64,000 nt of DNA from Chitinophaga rupis (GTDB lineage: Bacteria; Bacteroidota; Bacteroidia; Chitinophagales; Chitinophagaceae), in contig NZ_FOBB01000004.1 in the NCBI RefSeq assembly GCF_900109685.1, positions 592,117-656,116 of the forward strand, written 5' to 3'. How positions within the stretch are numbered: position 1 is the first letter of the stretch; each line of letters begins with the position of its first letter. Below, in pieces: positions 52,326-61,144 of this stretch. Both the position numbers and the translations under genes were made by a program. Below the pieces are notes generated by a model. It had not been told where the DNA came from and did no database searches. It worked only from the letters and a program-made list of their open reading frames with translations.

Positions 52326-52440
52326 GAATTACGAATTATTTAATTACGAATTACGAATTGGGCACTGCGCATTTTTACGTACCATAAGTAATTTCTGAAG
52401 TACATCATTCGTAATTCGTAATTAAATAATTCGTAATTAA
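52326..52440. repeat. Heptamer inverted-repeat island, AATTACG type (copy A3)
   Basis: Arms 52327-52358 and 52407-52438 are perfect reverse complements over 32 nt, the longest match of the family. Each arm is AATTACG units with one AATTATTT. The 48-nt centre begins GGGCACTGCGCATTTTTACG. It ends 13 nt before the GH31 start codon, so it would lie in the GH31 leader and could mask or set the translation start. Confidence 0.92.
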
Positions 52441-52452
52441 ACTTCTCCACGT

Positions 52453-55305
52453 ATGATTAGAAGAACACTTGTCCCGTTTGTGTTATGCACGTTATGGTTT
52501 CAATGCTGTTTGGCCGGAAATGTAGAAAGGCTCAAAGACGGTTTATTAATTCACTTACAGCAACCTGCCAGGAACGGCGCACGCCAGGTGCAGCTGCAGG
52601 TAGTTTCTGACAAGATCATTCACGTATCTGCCGGCCCGGGTGAGGCCATTTCCACCTCTCCCAGCCTGATGGCGCTGGTTACCGGTTCTCCTTCCGTTAA
52701 ATGGGATTCTGAAGAAAAAGAGGGTATCGTAACCCTGAAAACCAGCGCACTCACCGCCACGGTTTCGCTGCAAACGGGTGAGGTAAGTTTCCGGGACGCC
52801 AACGGGCAAATCATTTTGCAGGAAACAGCTGCCGGTGGTAAAACATTTACACCTGTGAATATTGATGGGAAAACGCTGTATCGCATTCAGCAGGTATTTG
52901 AATCCCCTGCAGATGAAGCATTCTACGGACTGGGCCAACACCAGACCGGTTTAATGAATTATAAGAACCAGGATGTAGACCTGACGCAGTATAATTCCAT
53001 TGCCGCCGTGCCCTTCCTGCTATCCAGCCGCCACTATGGCATTTTATGGGATAATTATTCTATTACCCGTTTTGGCGATGACCGTCCCTATGCGCAGCTG
53101 GGTGAATTTACCCTATACAATAAAGATCATAAGGCCGGCGGTTTAACCGCGACCTATGCCCCCCGCCGCAAACCGGATAGCGTGTACCTGCGCCGGGATG
53201 AAAACAAGATCGATTACACTTTTTTGCCGGACCTCCATAATATACCCGCAGCATTTCCCATGGATAAGGGAATGGTTACGTGGGAAGGTTTTATATCACC
53301 TGCTGAAAATGGGCTGCACAAATTTTTCATGACCGCCTCCGGTTATATTAAGGTGTGGGTAGATGGCGCTTTGGTGCTGGATAAATGGCGTGAAGGCTGG
53401 AACCCCGGCCCCACGGTATTTCAGCACACCTTACATAAAGGACAGCAGCATGCGCTGAAAGTGCAGTGGATCCCCGAATCGTCACAGGCCTTTGTATCGC
53501 TGAAATGGCTAAGCCCTACACCAGCTGCTTTACAAAACAAGTGGGTGCTGACCTCTGAAGCAGGTGAAAAGCTGGATTACTATTTCGTTTACGGAAGCAG
53601 TGCGGATGAAGTGATCAGTGGTTACCGGACCATTACCGGCCGCGCAACCCTGCTGCCACGCTGGGCAATGGGCTTCTGGCAAAGCCGGGAGCGTTACAAA
53701 ACGCAGGCGGAAATAGAGCAAACCGTGAGTGAGTTCCGTAAAAGAAAGATCCCGCTGGATAACATTGTGCTGGACTGGTCATACTGGAAACAGGATGCCT
53801 GGGGCAGCCAGGAGTTTGATGCAGCGCGCTTCCCCGACCCAGCAGGCATGATCAACCGCCTGCACAATCAATACCATACCCATTTCATGATCTCTGTATG
53901 GCCCAAGTTCTACGAGGGCATCAGCAACTATAAAAGCTTTGATGAAAAGGGATGGCTGTACAAACAGAATATTAAAGACCGGCAGCGCGACTGGATAGGC
54001 AAAGGGTATGTATCCACTTTTTACGATGCCTATAATGCAGATGCCCGTAAGCTGTTCTGGAGCCTGATCAATAAAAACCTGTTTAGCAAAGGGGTAGATG
54101 CCTGGTGGCTGGATGCTACGGAGCCGGATGTATTATCCAATGCTTCTATCACACACCGCAAGGCATTGATGAACCCTACTGCTTTAGGCCCTGCAGACCA
54201 ATATTTCAACGGGTATGCACTGGCGAATGCAGGCGGCATTTACGAAGGCCAGCGGAAAACCAAACCGGATCAGCGCGTATTTATCCTTACCCGCTCTGCC
54301 TATGCCGGTATACAACGTTATGCCGCAGCCACCTGGAGCGGCGACATTGCTGCCAGGTTCGATGAGCTGGCCAGGCAGATACCCGCCGGTATTAATTTTT
54401 CCCTTTCCGGTTTGCCTTACTGGACTACAGATATAGGCGGCTTTTATGTAGAGGATAAATATGACAGTCCTGCACCTAAAGGAGCTGCCCTGCAGGAGTG
54501 GCGTGAGCTGAACACCCGCTGGTTCCAGTATGGCGCTTTTTGCCCGCTGTTCCGCAGCCATGGCCAGTTCCCCTACCGGGAAATGTTTAACATAGCGCCG
54601 GACAACAGCCCGGAATACCAATCCATGCTGTATTACGACCAGCTGCGTTACCGGTTGATGCCTTACATATATTCACTGGCAGGCGCTACTTACCATCATG
54701 ACTATACGATTATGCGCGGACTGGTGATGGATTTTGGCGCAGATACCGCCGTACAGAATATTAAAGACCAGTTTATGTTTGGGCCTTCCCTGCTGGTAAA
54801 CCCGGTATACACCTACCAGGCGCGCGACCGCCGTTTGTACCTGCCTGCCAATACCGGCTGGTATGACCTGTACACCGGTAAGTACACGGCCGGCGGCGCT
54901 TATATTACTGCCAATGCGCCAGTGAACCGTATGCCGCTGTATGTAAAAGCAGGCAGCATACTGCCCTTTGGCCCTGCTTTGCAATATACCGGCGAACGCC
55001 CGGCAGATACCATTACATTATATGTATACACAGGAAAAGATGCGCAGTTTGATCTTTATGAAGATGAAGGCCTGAACTATAACTATGAGCAGGGACAGTT
55101 CAGCAACATACCGCTTAGCTATAATGAAGCAACGCAAAAGCTTACCATTGGCAAACGGGAAGGCAGCTTCCCAGGAATGCTGCAGCAAAGAACTTTCCGC
55201 GTGATAAAGGTAAGCCCTGAAAAGGCTGCAGCGCTTGATTTCAACCAGACTACCAGAGACGTAGTAGTATATAACGGTCAGGAACAAACGGTGCTGCTGC
55301 AATAG
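52453..55305 (+). CDS. GH31 alpha-xylosidase with inserted PA14 domain
   Basis: A 950-residue secreted enzyme (signal LVPFVLCTLWFQCCLA). The N-terminal beta-domain (YGLGQHQTGLMNYKNQDVDL) is interrupted at ~255-380 by a PA14 module (GFISPAENGLHKFFMTASGY, IKVWVDGALVLDKWREGWNP). The barrel has WWLDATEPD (nucleophile Asp554) and TWSGDIAARF (acid Asp631), plus NFSLSGLPYWTTDIGGFY. The PA14 insert and these motifs match Xyl31-type alpha-xylosidases that trim xyloglucan oligosaccharides from the non-reducing end. With GH95 fucosidase and HTCS this points to xyloglucan, although no endo-glucanase is in the window. It is followed by SusC after a 189-nt gap. Confidence 0.93.
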   Translation: MIRRTLVPFVLCTLWFQCCLAGNVERLKDGLLIHLQQPARNGARQVQLQVVSDKIIHVSAGPGEAISTSPSLMALVTGSPSVKWDSEEKEGIVTLKTSALTATVSLQTGEVSFRDANGQIILQETAAGGKTFTPVNIDGKTLYRIQQVFESPADEAFYGLGQHQTGLMNYKNQDVDLTQYNSIAAVPFLLSSRHYGILWDNYSITRFGDDRPYAQLGEFTLYNKDHKAGGLTATYAPRRKPDSVYLRRDENKIDYTFLPDLHNIPAAFPMDKGMVTWEGFISPAENGLHKFFMTASGYIKVWVDGALVLDKWREGWNPGPTVFQHTLHKGQQHALKVQWIPESSQAFVSLKWLSPTPAALQNKWVLTSEAGEKLDYYFVYGSSADEVISGYRTITGRATLLPRWAMGFWQSRERYKTQAEIEQTVSEFRKRKIPLDNIVLDWSYWKQDAWGSQEFDAARFPDPAGMINRLHNQYHTHFMISVWPKFYEGISNYKSFDEKGWLYKQNIKDRQRDWIGKGYVSTFYDAYNADARKLFWSLINKNLFSKGVDAWWLDATEPDVLSNASITHRKALMNPTALGPADQYFNGYALANAGGIYEGQRKTKPDQRVFILTRSAYAGIQRYAAATWSGDIAARFDELARQIPAGINFSLSGLPYWTTDIGGFYVEDKYDSPAPKGAALQEWRELNTRWFQYGAFCPLFRSHGQFPYREMFNIAPDNSPEYQSMLYYDQLRYRLMPYIYSLAGATYHHDYTIMRGLVMDFGADTAVQNIKDQFMFGPSLLVNPVYTYQARDRRLYLPANTGWYDLYTGKYTAGGAYITANAPVNRMPLYVKAGSILPFGPALQYTGERPADTITLYVYTGKDAQFDLYEDEGLNYNYEQGQFSNIPLSYNEATQKLTIGKREGSFPGMLQQRTFRVIKVSPEKAAALDFNQTTRDVVVYNGQEQTVLLQ

Positions 55306-55494
55306 CAGCGGCGCCGTTATTTTACTCGTAAACTAAAACCACGAAAAATGAAAACACATTACCTGCCTACCTGTGCCACCTGATGAGGGGACATTATAAC
55401 AATATCAATCAGCTTGAACCATCCAATAAGTTTCACCATGCGATCTGATAAAATGAGATCCAGGGTGGCCTTTAAAAATTCAAAAGCGTTTCAC

Positions 55495-58400
55495 ATGAAA
55501 AATGCGTACAAAACATGCTCTACCCGCGGGCTTTACAGCCTCCTGCTCCTGGTCCTGGTACTGGCCGGGCACAGTGCTGCCGCCCAGGTGAACAAACACC
55601 CGCTGTCCGGGAAAATAACGGCAGCAAAGGATAACAGCCCGTTGCCCGGCGCCAGCGTAGTTGTAAAAGGTACTACAACAGGTACCATTACCAGCGCCAC
55701 CGGCGACTTCACCCTGCAGGTAAGCGATGCCGATTCACTGGAAGTTTCACTAATAGGCTTTAACAGACAAACCATAGCGGTAAAAGGCCGTACCAGCATT
55801 ACCATTGCCCTGGAAGACGGCACTACCGGCCTGGATGAAATAGTAGTGGTAGGTTACGGAACAGAAAAGAAAAGACTTAACACCGGCGCTATTGGCCGTG
55901 TGAACGGGGCTGCGCTGGAGGAAACCCATACCCTGCGGGTAGACCAGGCATTACAGGGCCAGACTCCCGGTATACAGGTAACCTCCAATTCCGCGCAACC
56001 CGGCGAACCCATGAAAGTTCGTATACGCGGTACCGGTACTATAGGTAATTCCGACCCGCTATACATTGTAGATGGTATGCCTGTTTCAGATATCAGCTAC
56101 CTGAACTCCGGCGACGTAGCCTCTATGGATGTGCTGAAAGACGCTGCATCTGCCGCCATTTACGGCGCCAGGGCTGCAAACGGTGTAGTGATCGTTACTA
56201 CTAAAAAAGGCCGCAAAGGCAACATGCAGGTATCATATGATGGTTTTTATGGCCAGCAGAACCCGGCCCGTAAATTACCGCTGCTGGATGCGCATGAATA
56301 TGGCATTATTATGAATGAAGCAGCCATTAATTCCAACCGCGCTCCTTACTTCTCCGTAGAACAGATTAACCAGCTGGGCAAAGGCACCGACTGGCAGGAA
56401 GCAATATTCAACAAACACGCACCTACGCAAAGCCATACAATAAATTTATCCGGTGGTTCTGAAAGATCAGTGTATTCCTCTTCATTATCCTACATGAAGC
56501 AGGAGGGCACCATTGGTTTTAAGGGACAGTCGCAGTATGAACGCCTGGCTTTCCGCTTAAGCTCTGAACATTACATGTATAAGGATGTGGTGAAGTTTGG
56601 CGAGAACTTTACCTATACCCTTTCCAATAAAAAAGGTGTGGGCGTAGGTAACATTTATAATAACACCGTTCGCCCTATTGTGAATGTAAGCCCGCTGTTC
56701 CCGGTGTATGATTCTACCGGTAATTATGCCAAATCCAATTTTAATGCGGATGAAGCCAACCCGGTAGCCATCATGGATTACCAGAACCAGAACAGAAGCA
56801 AAACCGATCGGGTAGTAGGTAACGCTTACCTGGAAATAATGCCCATTAAGGGTTTGAAGCTGCGCAGCGATTTTGGCCTGGACCTGAGCTACCTGAATGA
56901 GAACCGTTTTACCCCGGTATATAACCTGGCTACCAATATAGTGAACCTGCACTCCCGCGCTTACCAGGGCATTACCCAAACCCGCACCTGGAACTGGGAT
57001 AACACCATTTCTTACCAGCGCGATTTTGGTAAACACAGCGCTACGGTGCTGGTAGGTACCACCGCCAATGAAACCAATGTGTTTTTTGTAAATGGTTATA
57101 AGGAAGATGTGACCATTGCAGACCTGGATCACAGCATTATCAACAACGGCACGAATGAAGACACCAAGCAGATCTATGGCAGCCGTAGTGAAGATGCGCT
57201 GCTCTCTTACTTTGGGCGTATCAACTATAACTACGACGAAAAATATCTGTTCACGGCTATCTTCCGCAGGGATGGTTCTACCCGCTTTGGCGCTAACAAC
57301 CGATTTGGCACCTTCCCCGCTTTCTCTGCCGGATGGGTGGCCAGCAATGAAGAATTTATGAAAACCAACTGGCTTGACTTTTTGAAGGTTCGCGCCAGCT
57401 GGGGCCGTAACGGTAACCTGCCAGCAGTATATGCCTATGACAATATTGCTACTACCAGCTACCTGTATATGGCCACCATTAGTTCTGCCAACCAGGATTA
57501 TTACTTTGGCAACGGTGAAGTGAAATTCACAGGCTCCTCTCCGGACCGCGTACCCAACCCGGATCTGAAATGGGAAACTTCCGAACAGCTGGATCTCGGT
57601 TTTGATGCCCAGCTGTTAAAAGACTTCAACGTAAGCTTTGACTGGTACCGTAAAACTACCCGCGACTGGATCATTACCGTGCCGGTGCCTGCCCTTGCGG
57701 GGACCAAGCCCCCCACCGTAAATGGCGGCAGCGTAAAGAACCAGGGGGTGGAAATAGCGCTGGGTTACACTCACCGGTTCGGAGAGCTTTCCTTTGGTAT
57801 TAACGGCAACGTAACACTGAATAAGAATGATGTAATAGATATTCCCAATGCGGAAAAAGTGATCGTAGGTGATGCCAATGTACCCTTTGTAGGCATTGAT
57901 GAAATATTCCGCACGCAACAGGGCCACCCGGTAGGCTATTTCTACGGTTTAAGAACAGATGGTATTTTCCAGAACGAAGCTGAAGTACAAAGCTATACCG
58001 GTAAGAACGGCCTGATACAACCCAACGCCAAACCAGGCGATGTACGTTTTAAAGATCTGAACGGGGATGGTGTGATCGACAGCCGCGACAAAACAGAGAT
58101 TGGCAATCCCAACCCAGACGTGACATACGGCATTAACCTGAACCTGGGCTATAAAGGTTTTGATCTCTCCGTATTCCTGTATGGTGTTTCCGGTAACCAG
58201 GTGTTTAATGGTGTCCGCGATTACGCTGCCCCTTTAAGCAACTACACTACAGAAATACTGGGCCGCTGGCATGGGGAAGGTACTTCTAACCACTTACCGC
58301 GTATGACCATGGGAGATGATGCCAACCAGAACTGGACACGTTCCTCTGACCTGTTTGTGAAAGACGCCTCTTTCCTGCGGGTAAGAAGCATTAACCTGGG

Positions 58401-58608
58401 ATACGATTTCAAAAAGGGATTGTTTCCCCGTTTGCCCTTGCAACAGTTACGGTTATACGTATCCGGCAGCAACCTGTTCACCTTTACCAAATATAAGGGC
58501 ATGGACCCGGAAGTTGGCTATGGGCCTTATCCCTGGGCATCCGGTATAGATGTGGGCACTTACCCGCAGCCTAAAACAGTAATTGTGGGCGTAAACGCAC
58601 GGTTCTGA
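55495..58608 (+). CDS. SusC-family TonB-dependent transporter (second locus)
   Basis: A 1037-residue outer-membrane transporter. I chose the ATG at 55495 (MKNAYKTCSTRGLYSLLLLV), which gives a normal signal peptide; the frame is open back to 55414 with three earlier Met codons. Domains in order: carboxypeptidase-regulatory-like (HPLSGKITAAKDNSPLPGAS), the SusC motif LDEIVVVGYGTEKKRLNTGA, the plug (VLKDAASAAIYGARAANGVV), and the barrel to VIVGVNARF. It should import the glycan fragments that the GH31/GH95 enzymes work on. It is followed by SusD after 26 nt. Confidence 0.94.
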   Translation: MKNAYKTCSTRGLYSLLLLVLVLAGHSAAAQVNKHPLSGKITAAKDNSPLPGASVVVKGTTTGTITSATGDFTLQVSDADSLEVSLIGFNRQTIAVKGRTSITIALEDGTTGLDEIVVVGYGTEKKRLNTGAIGRVNGAALEETHTLRVDQALQGQTPGIQVTSNSAQPGEPMKVRIRGTGTIGNSDPLYIVDGMPVSDISYLNSGDVASMDVLKDAASAAIYGARAANGVVIVTTKKGRKGNMQVSYDGFYGQQNPARKLPLLDAHEYGIIMNEAAINSNRAPYFSVEQINQLGKGTDWQEAIFNKHAPTQSHTINLSGGSERSVYSSSLSYMKQEGTIGFKGQSQYERLAFRLSSEHYMYKDVVKFGENFTYTLSNKKGVGVGNIYNNTVRPIVNVSPLFPVYDSTGNYAKSNFNADEANPVAIMDYQNQNRSKTDRVVGNAYLEIMPIKGLKLRSDFGLDLSYLNENRFTPVYNLATNIVNLHSRAYQGITQTRTWNWDNTISYQRDFGKHSATVLVGTTANETNVFFVNGYKEDVTIADLDHSIINNGTNEDTKQIYGSRSEDALLSYFGRINYNYDEKYLFTAIFRRDGSTRFGANNRFGTFPAFSAGWVASNEEFMKTNWLDFLKVRASWGRNGNLPAVYAYDNIATTSYLYMATISSANQDYYFGNGEVKFTGSSPDRVPNPDLKWETSEQLDLGFDAQLLKDFNVSFDWYRKTTRDWIITVPVPALAGTKPPTVNGGSVKNQGVEIALGYTHRFGELSFGINGNVTLNKNDVIDIPNAEKVIVGDANVPFVGIDEIFRTQQGHPVGYFYGLRTDGIFQNEAEVQSYTGKNGLIQPNAKPGDVRFKDLNGDGVIDSRDKTEIGNPNPDVTYGINLNLGYKGFDLSVFLYGVSGNQVFNGVRDYAAPLSNYTTEILGRWHGEGTSNHLPRMTMGDDANQNWTRSSDLFVKDASFLRVRSINLGYDFKKGLFPRLPLQQLRLYVSGSNLFTFTKYKGMDPEVGYGPYPWASGIDVGTYPQPKTVIVGVNARF

Positions 58609-58634
58609 TCTGTAAACCAAGAAAACTCATTAGG

Positions 58635-60194
58635 ATGAAAAAGATCTTTGTAGCAGCTATTATACTTACCACCGCAATCTCCTGCAGTAAGAGTTTCCTG
58701 GAAAGGGAACCCATAGACCGGAAGGTGGAAGAAACATTTTATAAAACACCACAGGATGCCCTGGAAGCCCTGGTAGCCGCCTATGACGAGCTGCAGTACG
58801 GCGATTATGACAACATACAGCTGGTAACTGAAATTGCCAGCGATGATTGTTTTGGCGGCGGAGGTGAATCGGATATTCCATGGAAAAGGTGGGACCGTTT
58901 TGAAAACGATAACAATACTAACCTGAATAACTGGACCAAGTATTACACCGGTATTTACCGCGCCAACATAGTATTGAGCAAAATGGATGGTGTGAACTGG
59001 GGCAGCGATACTACGCTTAAAACCCGTTACCTGGCGGAAGCGCACTTCCTGCGCGCTTACTATTATTTTGACCTGGTGCGCATGTTCGGGAATGTGCCGC
59101 TGGTAACCACTCCTCTCTCACCCGGGCAGTATAATGTGCCGCAGGCCACCCCGGAAGCAGTGTACCAGCTGATTGCCAGCGACCTGAAATTTGCAGCTGC
59201 CAACCTGCCTGCCATCGCCTACTCCGGCATTCCGGCAGCAGAATACGGCCGCGTTACCAAATGGGCGGCAGAAGCGCTGCTGGGCCGTGTGTTCCTGTAC
59301 TATACCGGTTATTACGGACAAAATGATATAGCCGGTACCGTTACCAAACAGGAAGCGCGTACTTATATAGATGACGTAGTGAATGCCAGCGGTTATACGC
59401 TGATAGATTCTTTCCCCCGCCTGTGGCAGTCGGCCCTTTCCCGTTTTGCCGGTGAGGATAATGCAGAAACAGTATTTGCCATTAAGTTCACCTACAAAGG
59501 CCTGGGCGACTGGAATAAACATGATGGTAACCGTATGCAGGTAATGATAGGTTTCCGGAATGATGCAGTGCCGCCTTATTATAAAGGCTGGGGCGCAGGA
59601 CCAGTGAACCCCAAGCTATGGGAAGCCTATGAAACGGGCGATACACGCCGTGCCGCCTCCATTATTTCCGTAGAAGCAGAGGGGCTGAGCTACCCGGCCA
59701 TTTACCCACAGAAAACAGGTTTTATGTGGAAGAAATACATGCCCATGATGGCCTTAAAAGCAGAAGATTATAACGGCGATTTCCAGATAGATAACTTCTA
59801 CGATTATGTAGCCATCCGTTTTGCAGATGTGCTGCTGATGGGCGCAGAGCTGAACCTGGATGGTGACCTGGGCAAGGCGCAGCAATATTATAACCGTGTG
59901 CGCGACCGCGCTTTCCTGGACCAGAACCATCGCAGAACCTTAACGCCCGGCGCTGCCGGCAAAAAGCTGATCATGGATGAACGCCGTTTTGAGCTGGCGC
60001 TGGAAGGCCAACGCTACTGGGACCTGCTTCGCCAGGGAGTACCCGTTGCCAAACAGGCTATTGACAATAGCAGCAGCGATGCACAGTTTAACGTAAGCTT
60101 CCGCCCGGAAACAAAAGGACTTTTCCAGATACCGCAGCAGGAGCTGAACCTTTCCAGCGGCAGCCTGAAACAGAACGCAGGATGGAATCAATAA
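58635..60194 (+). CDS. SusD-family glycan-binding lipoprotein (second locus)
   Basis: A 519-residue surface lipoprotein with SPII signal (ILTTAISC, Cys17). SusD features are YLAEAHFLRAYYYFDLVRMF, VTKWAAEALLGRVFLYYTGY, YVAIRFADVLLMGAELNLDG and the C-terminal LIMDERRFELALEGQRYWDL with LFQIPQQELNLSSGSLKQNA. It pairs with the preceding SusC. Its TAA stop overlaps a possible ATG of the next gene (TAATG at 60192). Confidence 0.94.
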   Translation: MKKIFVAAIILTTAISCSKSFLEREPIDRKVEETFYKTPQDALEALVAAYDELQYGDYDNIQLVTEIASDDCFGGGGESDIPWKRWDRFENDNNTNLNNWTKYYTGIYRANIVLSKMDGVNWGSDTTLKTRYLAEAHFLRAYYYFDLVRMFGNVPLVTTPLSPGQYNVPQATPEAVYQLIASDLKFAAANLPAIAYSGIPAAEYGRVTKWAAEALLGRVFLYYTGYYGQNDIAGTVTKQEARTYIDDVVNASGYTLIDSFPRLWQSALSRFAGEDNAETVFAIKFTYKGLGDWNKHDGNRMQVMIGFRNDAVPPYYKGWGAGPVNPKLWEAYETGDTRRAASIISVEAEGLSYPAIYPQKTGFMWKKYMPMMALKAEDYNGDFQIDNFYDYVAIRFADVLLMGAELNLDGDLGKAQQYYNRVRDRAFLDQNHRRTLTPGAAGKKLIMDERRFELALEGQRYWDLLRQGVPVAKQAIDNSSSDAQFNVSFRPETKGLFQIPQQELNLSSGSLKQNAGWNQ

Positions 60195-60217
60195 TGATCA
60201 ACCAAAACAAACAGTAT

Positions 60218-60985
60218 ATGCAAAAACATATTCATCATATTATCACTTACTGCCTGCTGCTTTGCACGCTGGCAGCCTGCGATCCGCGGGAAGACCGGGA
60301 TATGCTGCCCGCGCCTTTGCAAAGCAAGGACCTGCAATTTTCAGTAACCCAGCAACAGGGGCATGATAACATAGTGTACCTGGAAAATAAAACACAGGGC
60401 ATTATTCCCTTCTGGAATTATGGCACCGGCATATCCAACAAAGCAAAGGATACCATTAACATACCTTTTGCCGGTACGTATTATATTAAGTTCGTGGCTT
60501 ATAGCGGTGGCGGCCCGGTAGAAGATTCTGCCAAGATAACGGTAACAGAGAACGATCCCAATTATTTCAGCAGCCCGATGTGGAACCTGCTGACCAACGG
60601 TGAAGCAGGTAAAACCTGGGTATGGGCCATGGACACACCGGGCGGTGCGCCTTACGGAAATGGCTCCGGTGGCGCTACTGCGCCGGAATGGTGGAAACCC
60701 ACACCGGCAGATGTTATTTCCTGGGGTGTAGATAAAGATGAAATGACCTTTGACCTGAAAGGTGCTGCCAACTATACCAAGGTAACACCCAAAGGCACAG
60801 AGAAAAGTTTATTTGTGCTGGACACGCTGAATAAAACCCTCAAGATCCTGGGTTCTGATATCAGCTACGGGGCCAAGATCACGTATGTGGTGGTAACGCT
60901 GAATGCCAATGAGCTAACGCTGGCGCAGCAGGGCGATGGATGGCGCAACATCTGGATGTTCAAACGCAAAGGATTTAAATATTAA
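60218..60985 (+). CDS. SusE-like surface glycan-binding lipoprotein
   Basis: A 255-residue lipoprotein with SPII signal (YCLLLCTLAAC, Cys21). Residues ~35-115 look like a PKD/Ig domain (TQGIIPFWNYGTGISNKAKD, TINIPFAGTYYIKFVAYSGG). The rest is a jelly-roll-like part with exposed Trp residues (MWNLLTNGEAGKTWVWAMDT, PEWWKPTPADVISWGVDKDE) ready to stack on sugars. Such proteins follow SusCD and help capture the glycan. I prefer the ATG at 60218 (MQKHIHH); the ATG at 60194, coupled to the SusD stop, gives eight more residues and is also plausible. Confidence 0.85.
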   Translation: MQKHIHHIITYCLLLCTLAACDPREDRDMLPAPLQSKDLQFSVTQQQGHDNIVYLENKTQGIIPFWNYGTGISNKAKDTINIPFAGTYYIKFVAYSGGGPVEDSAKITVTENDPNYFSSPMWNLLTNGEAGKTWVWAMDTPGGAPYGNGSGGATAPEWWKPTPADVISWGVDKDEMTFDLKGAANYTKVTPKGTEKSLFVLDTLNKTLKILGSDISYGAKITYVVVTLNANELTLAQQGDGWRNIWMFKRKGFKY

Positions 60986-61083
60986 AGAAGCTAGTGCACT
61001 AGGTTTTAGTTTAAATAATGAATAATGCTATACCGGGGTTATCCAGCCCTGGTGACATTTAACACGTTACGAACAGATAGGAC

Positions 61084-61130
61084 ATCAAAGGCCCCGACGG
61101 AACAACATACATTCCGTCGGGGCCTTTGAT
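61084..61130. terminator. Strong bidirectional intrinsic terminator
   Basis: ATCAAAGGCCCCGACGGAA (61084-61102) and its exact reverse complement (61112-61130) enclose a 9-nt loop, a perfect 19-bp stem with a GC-rich core. It separates the convergent SusE-like and FtsX permease genes. Confidence 0.93.
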
Positions 61131-61144
61131 ATTTGATGCTACTA

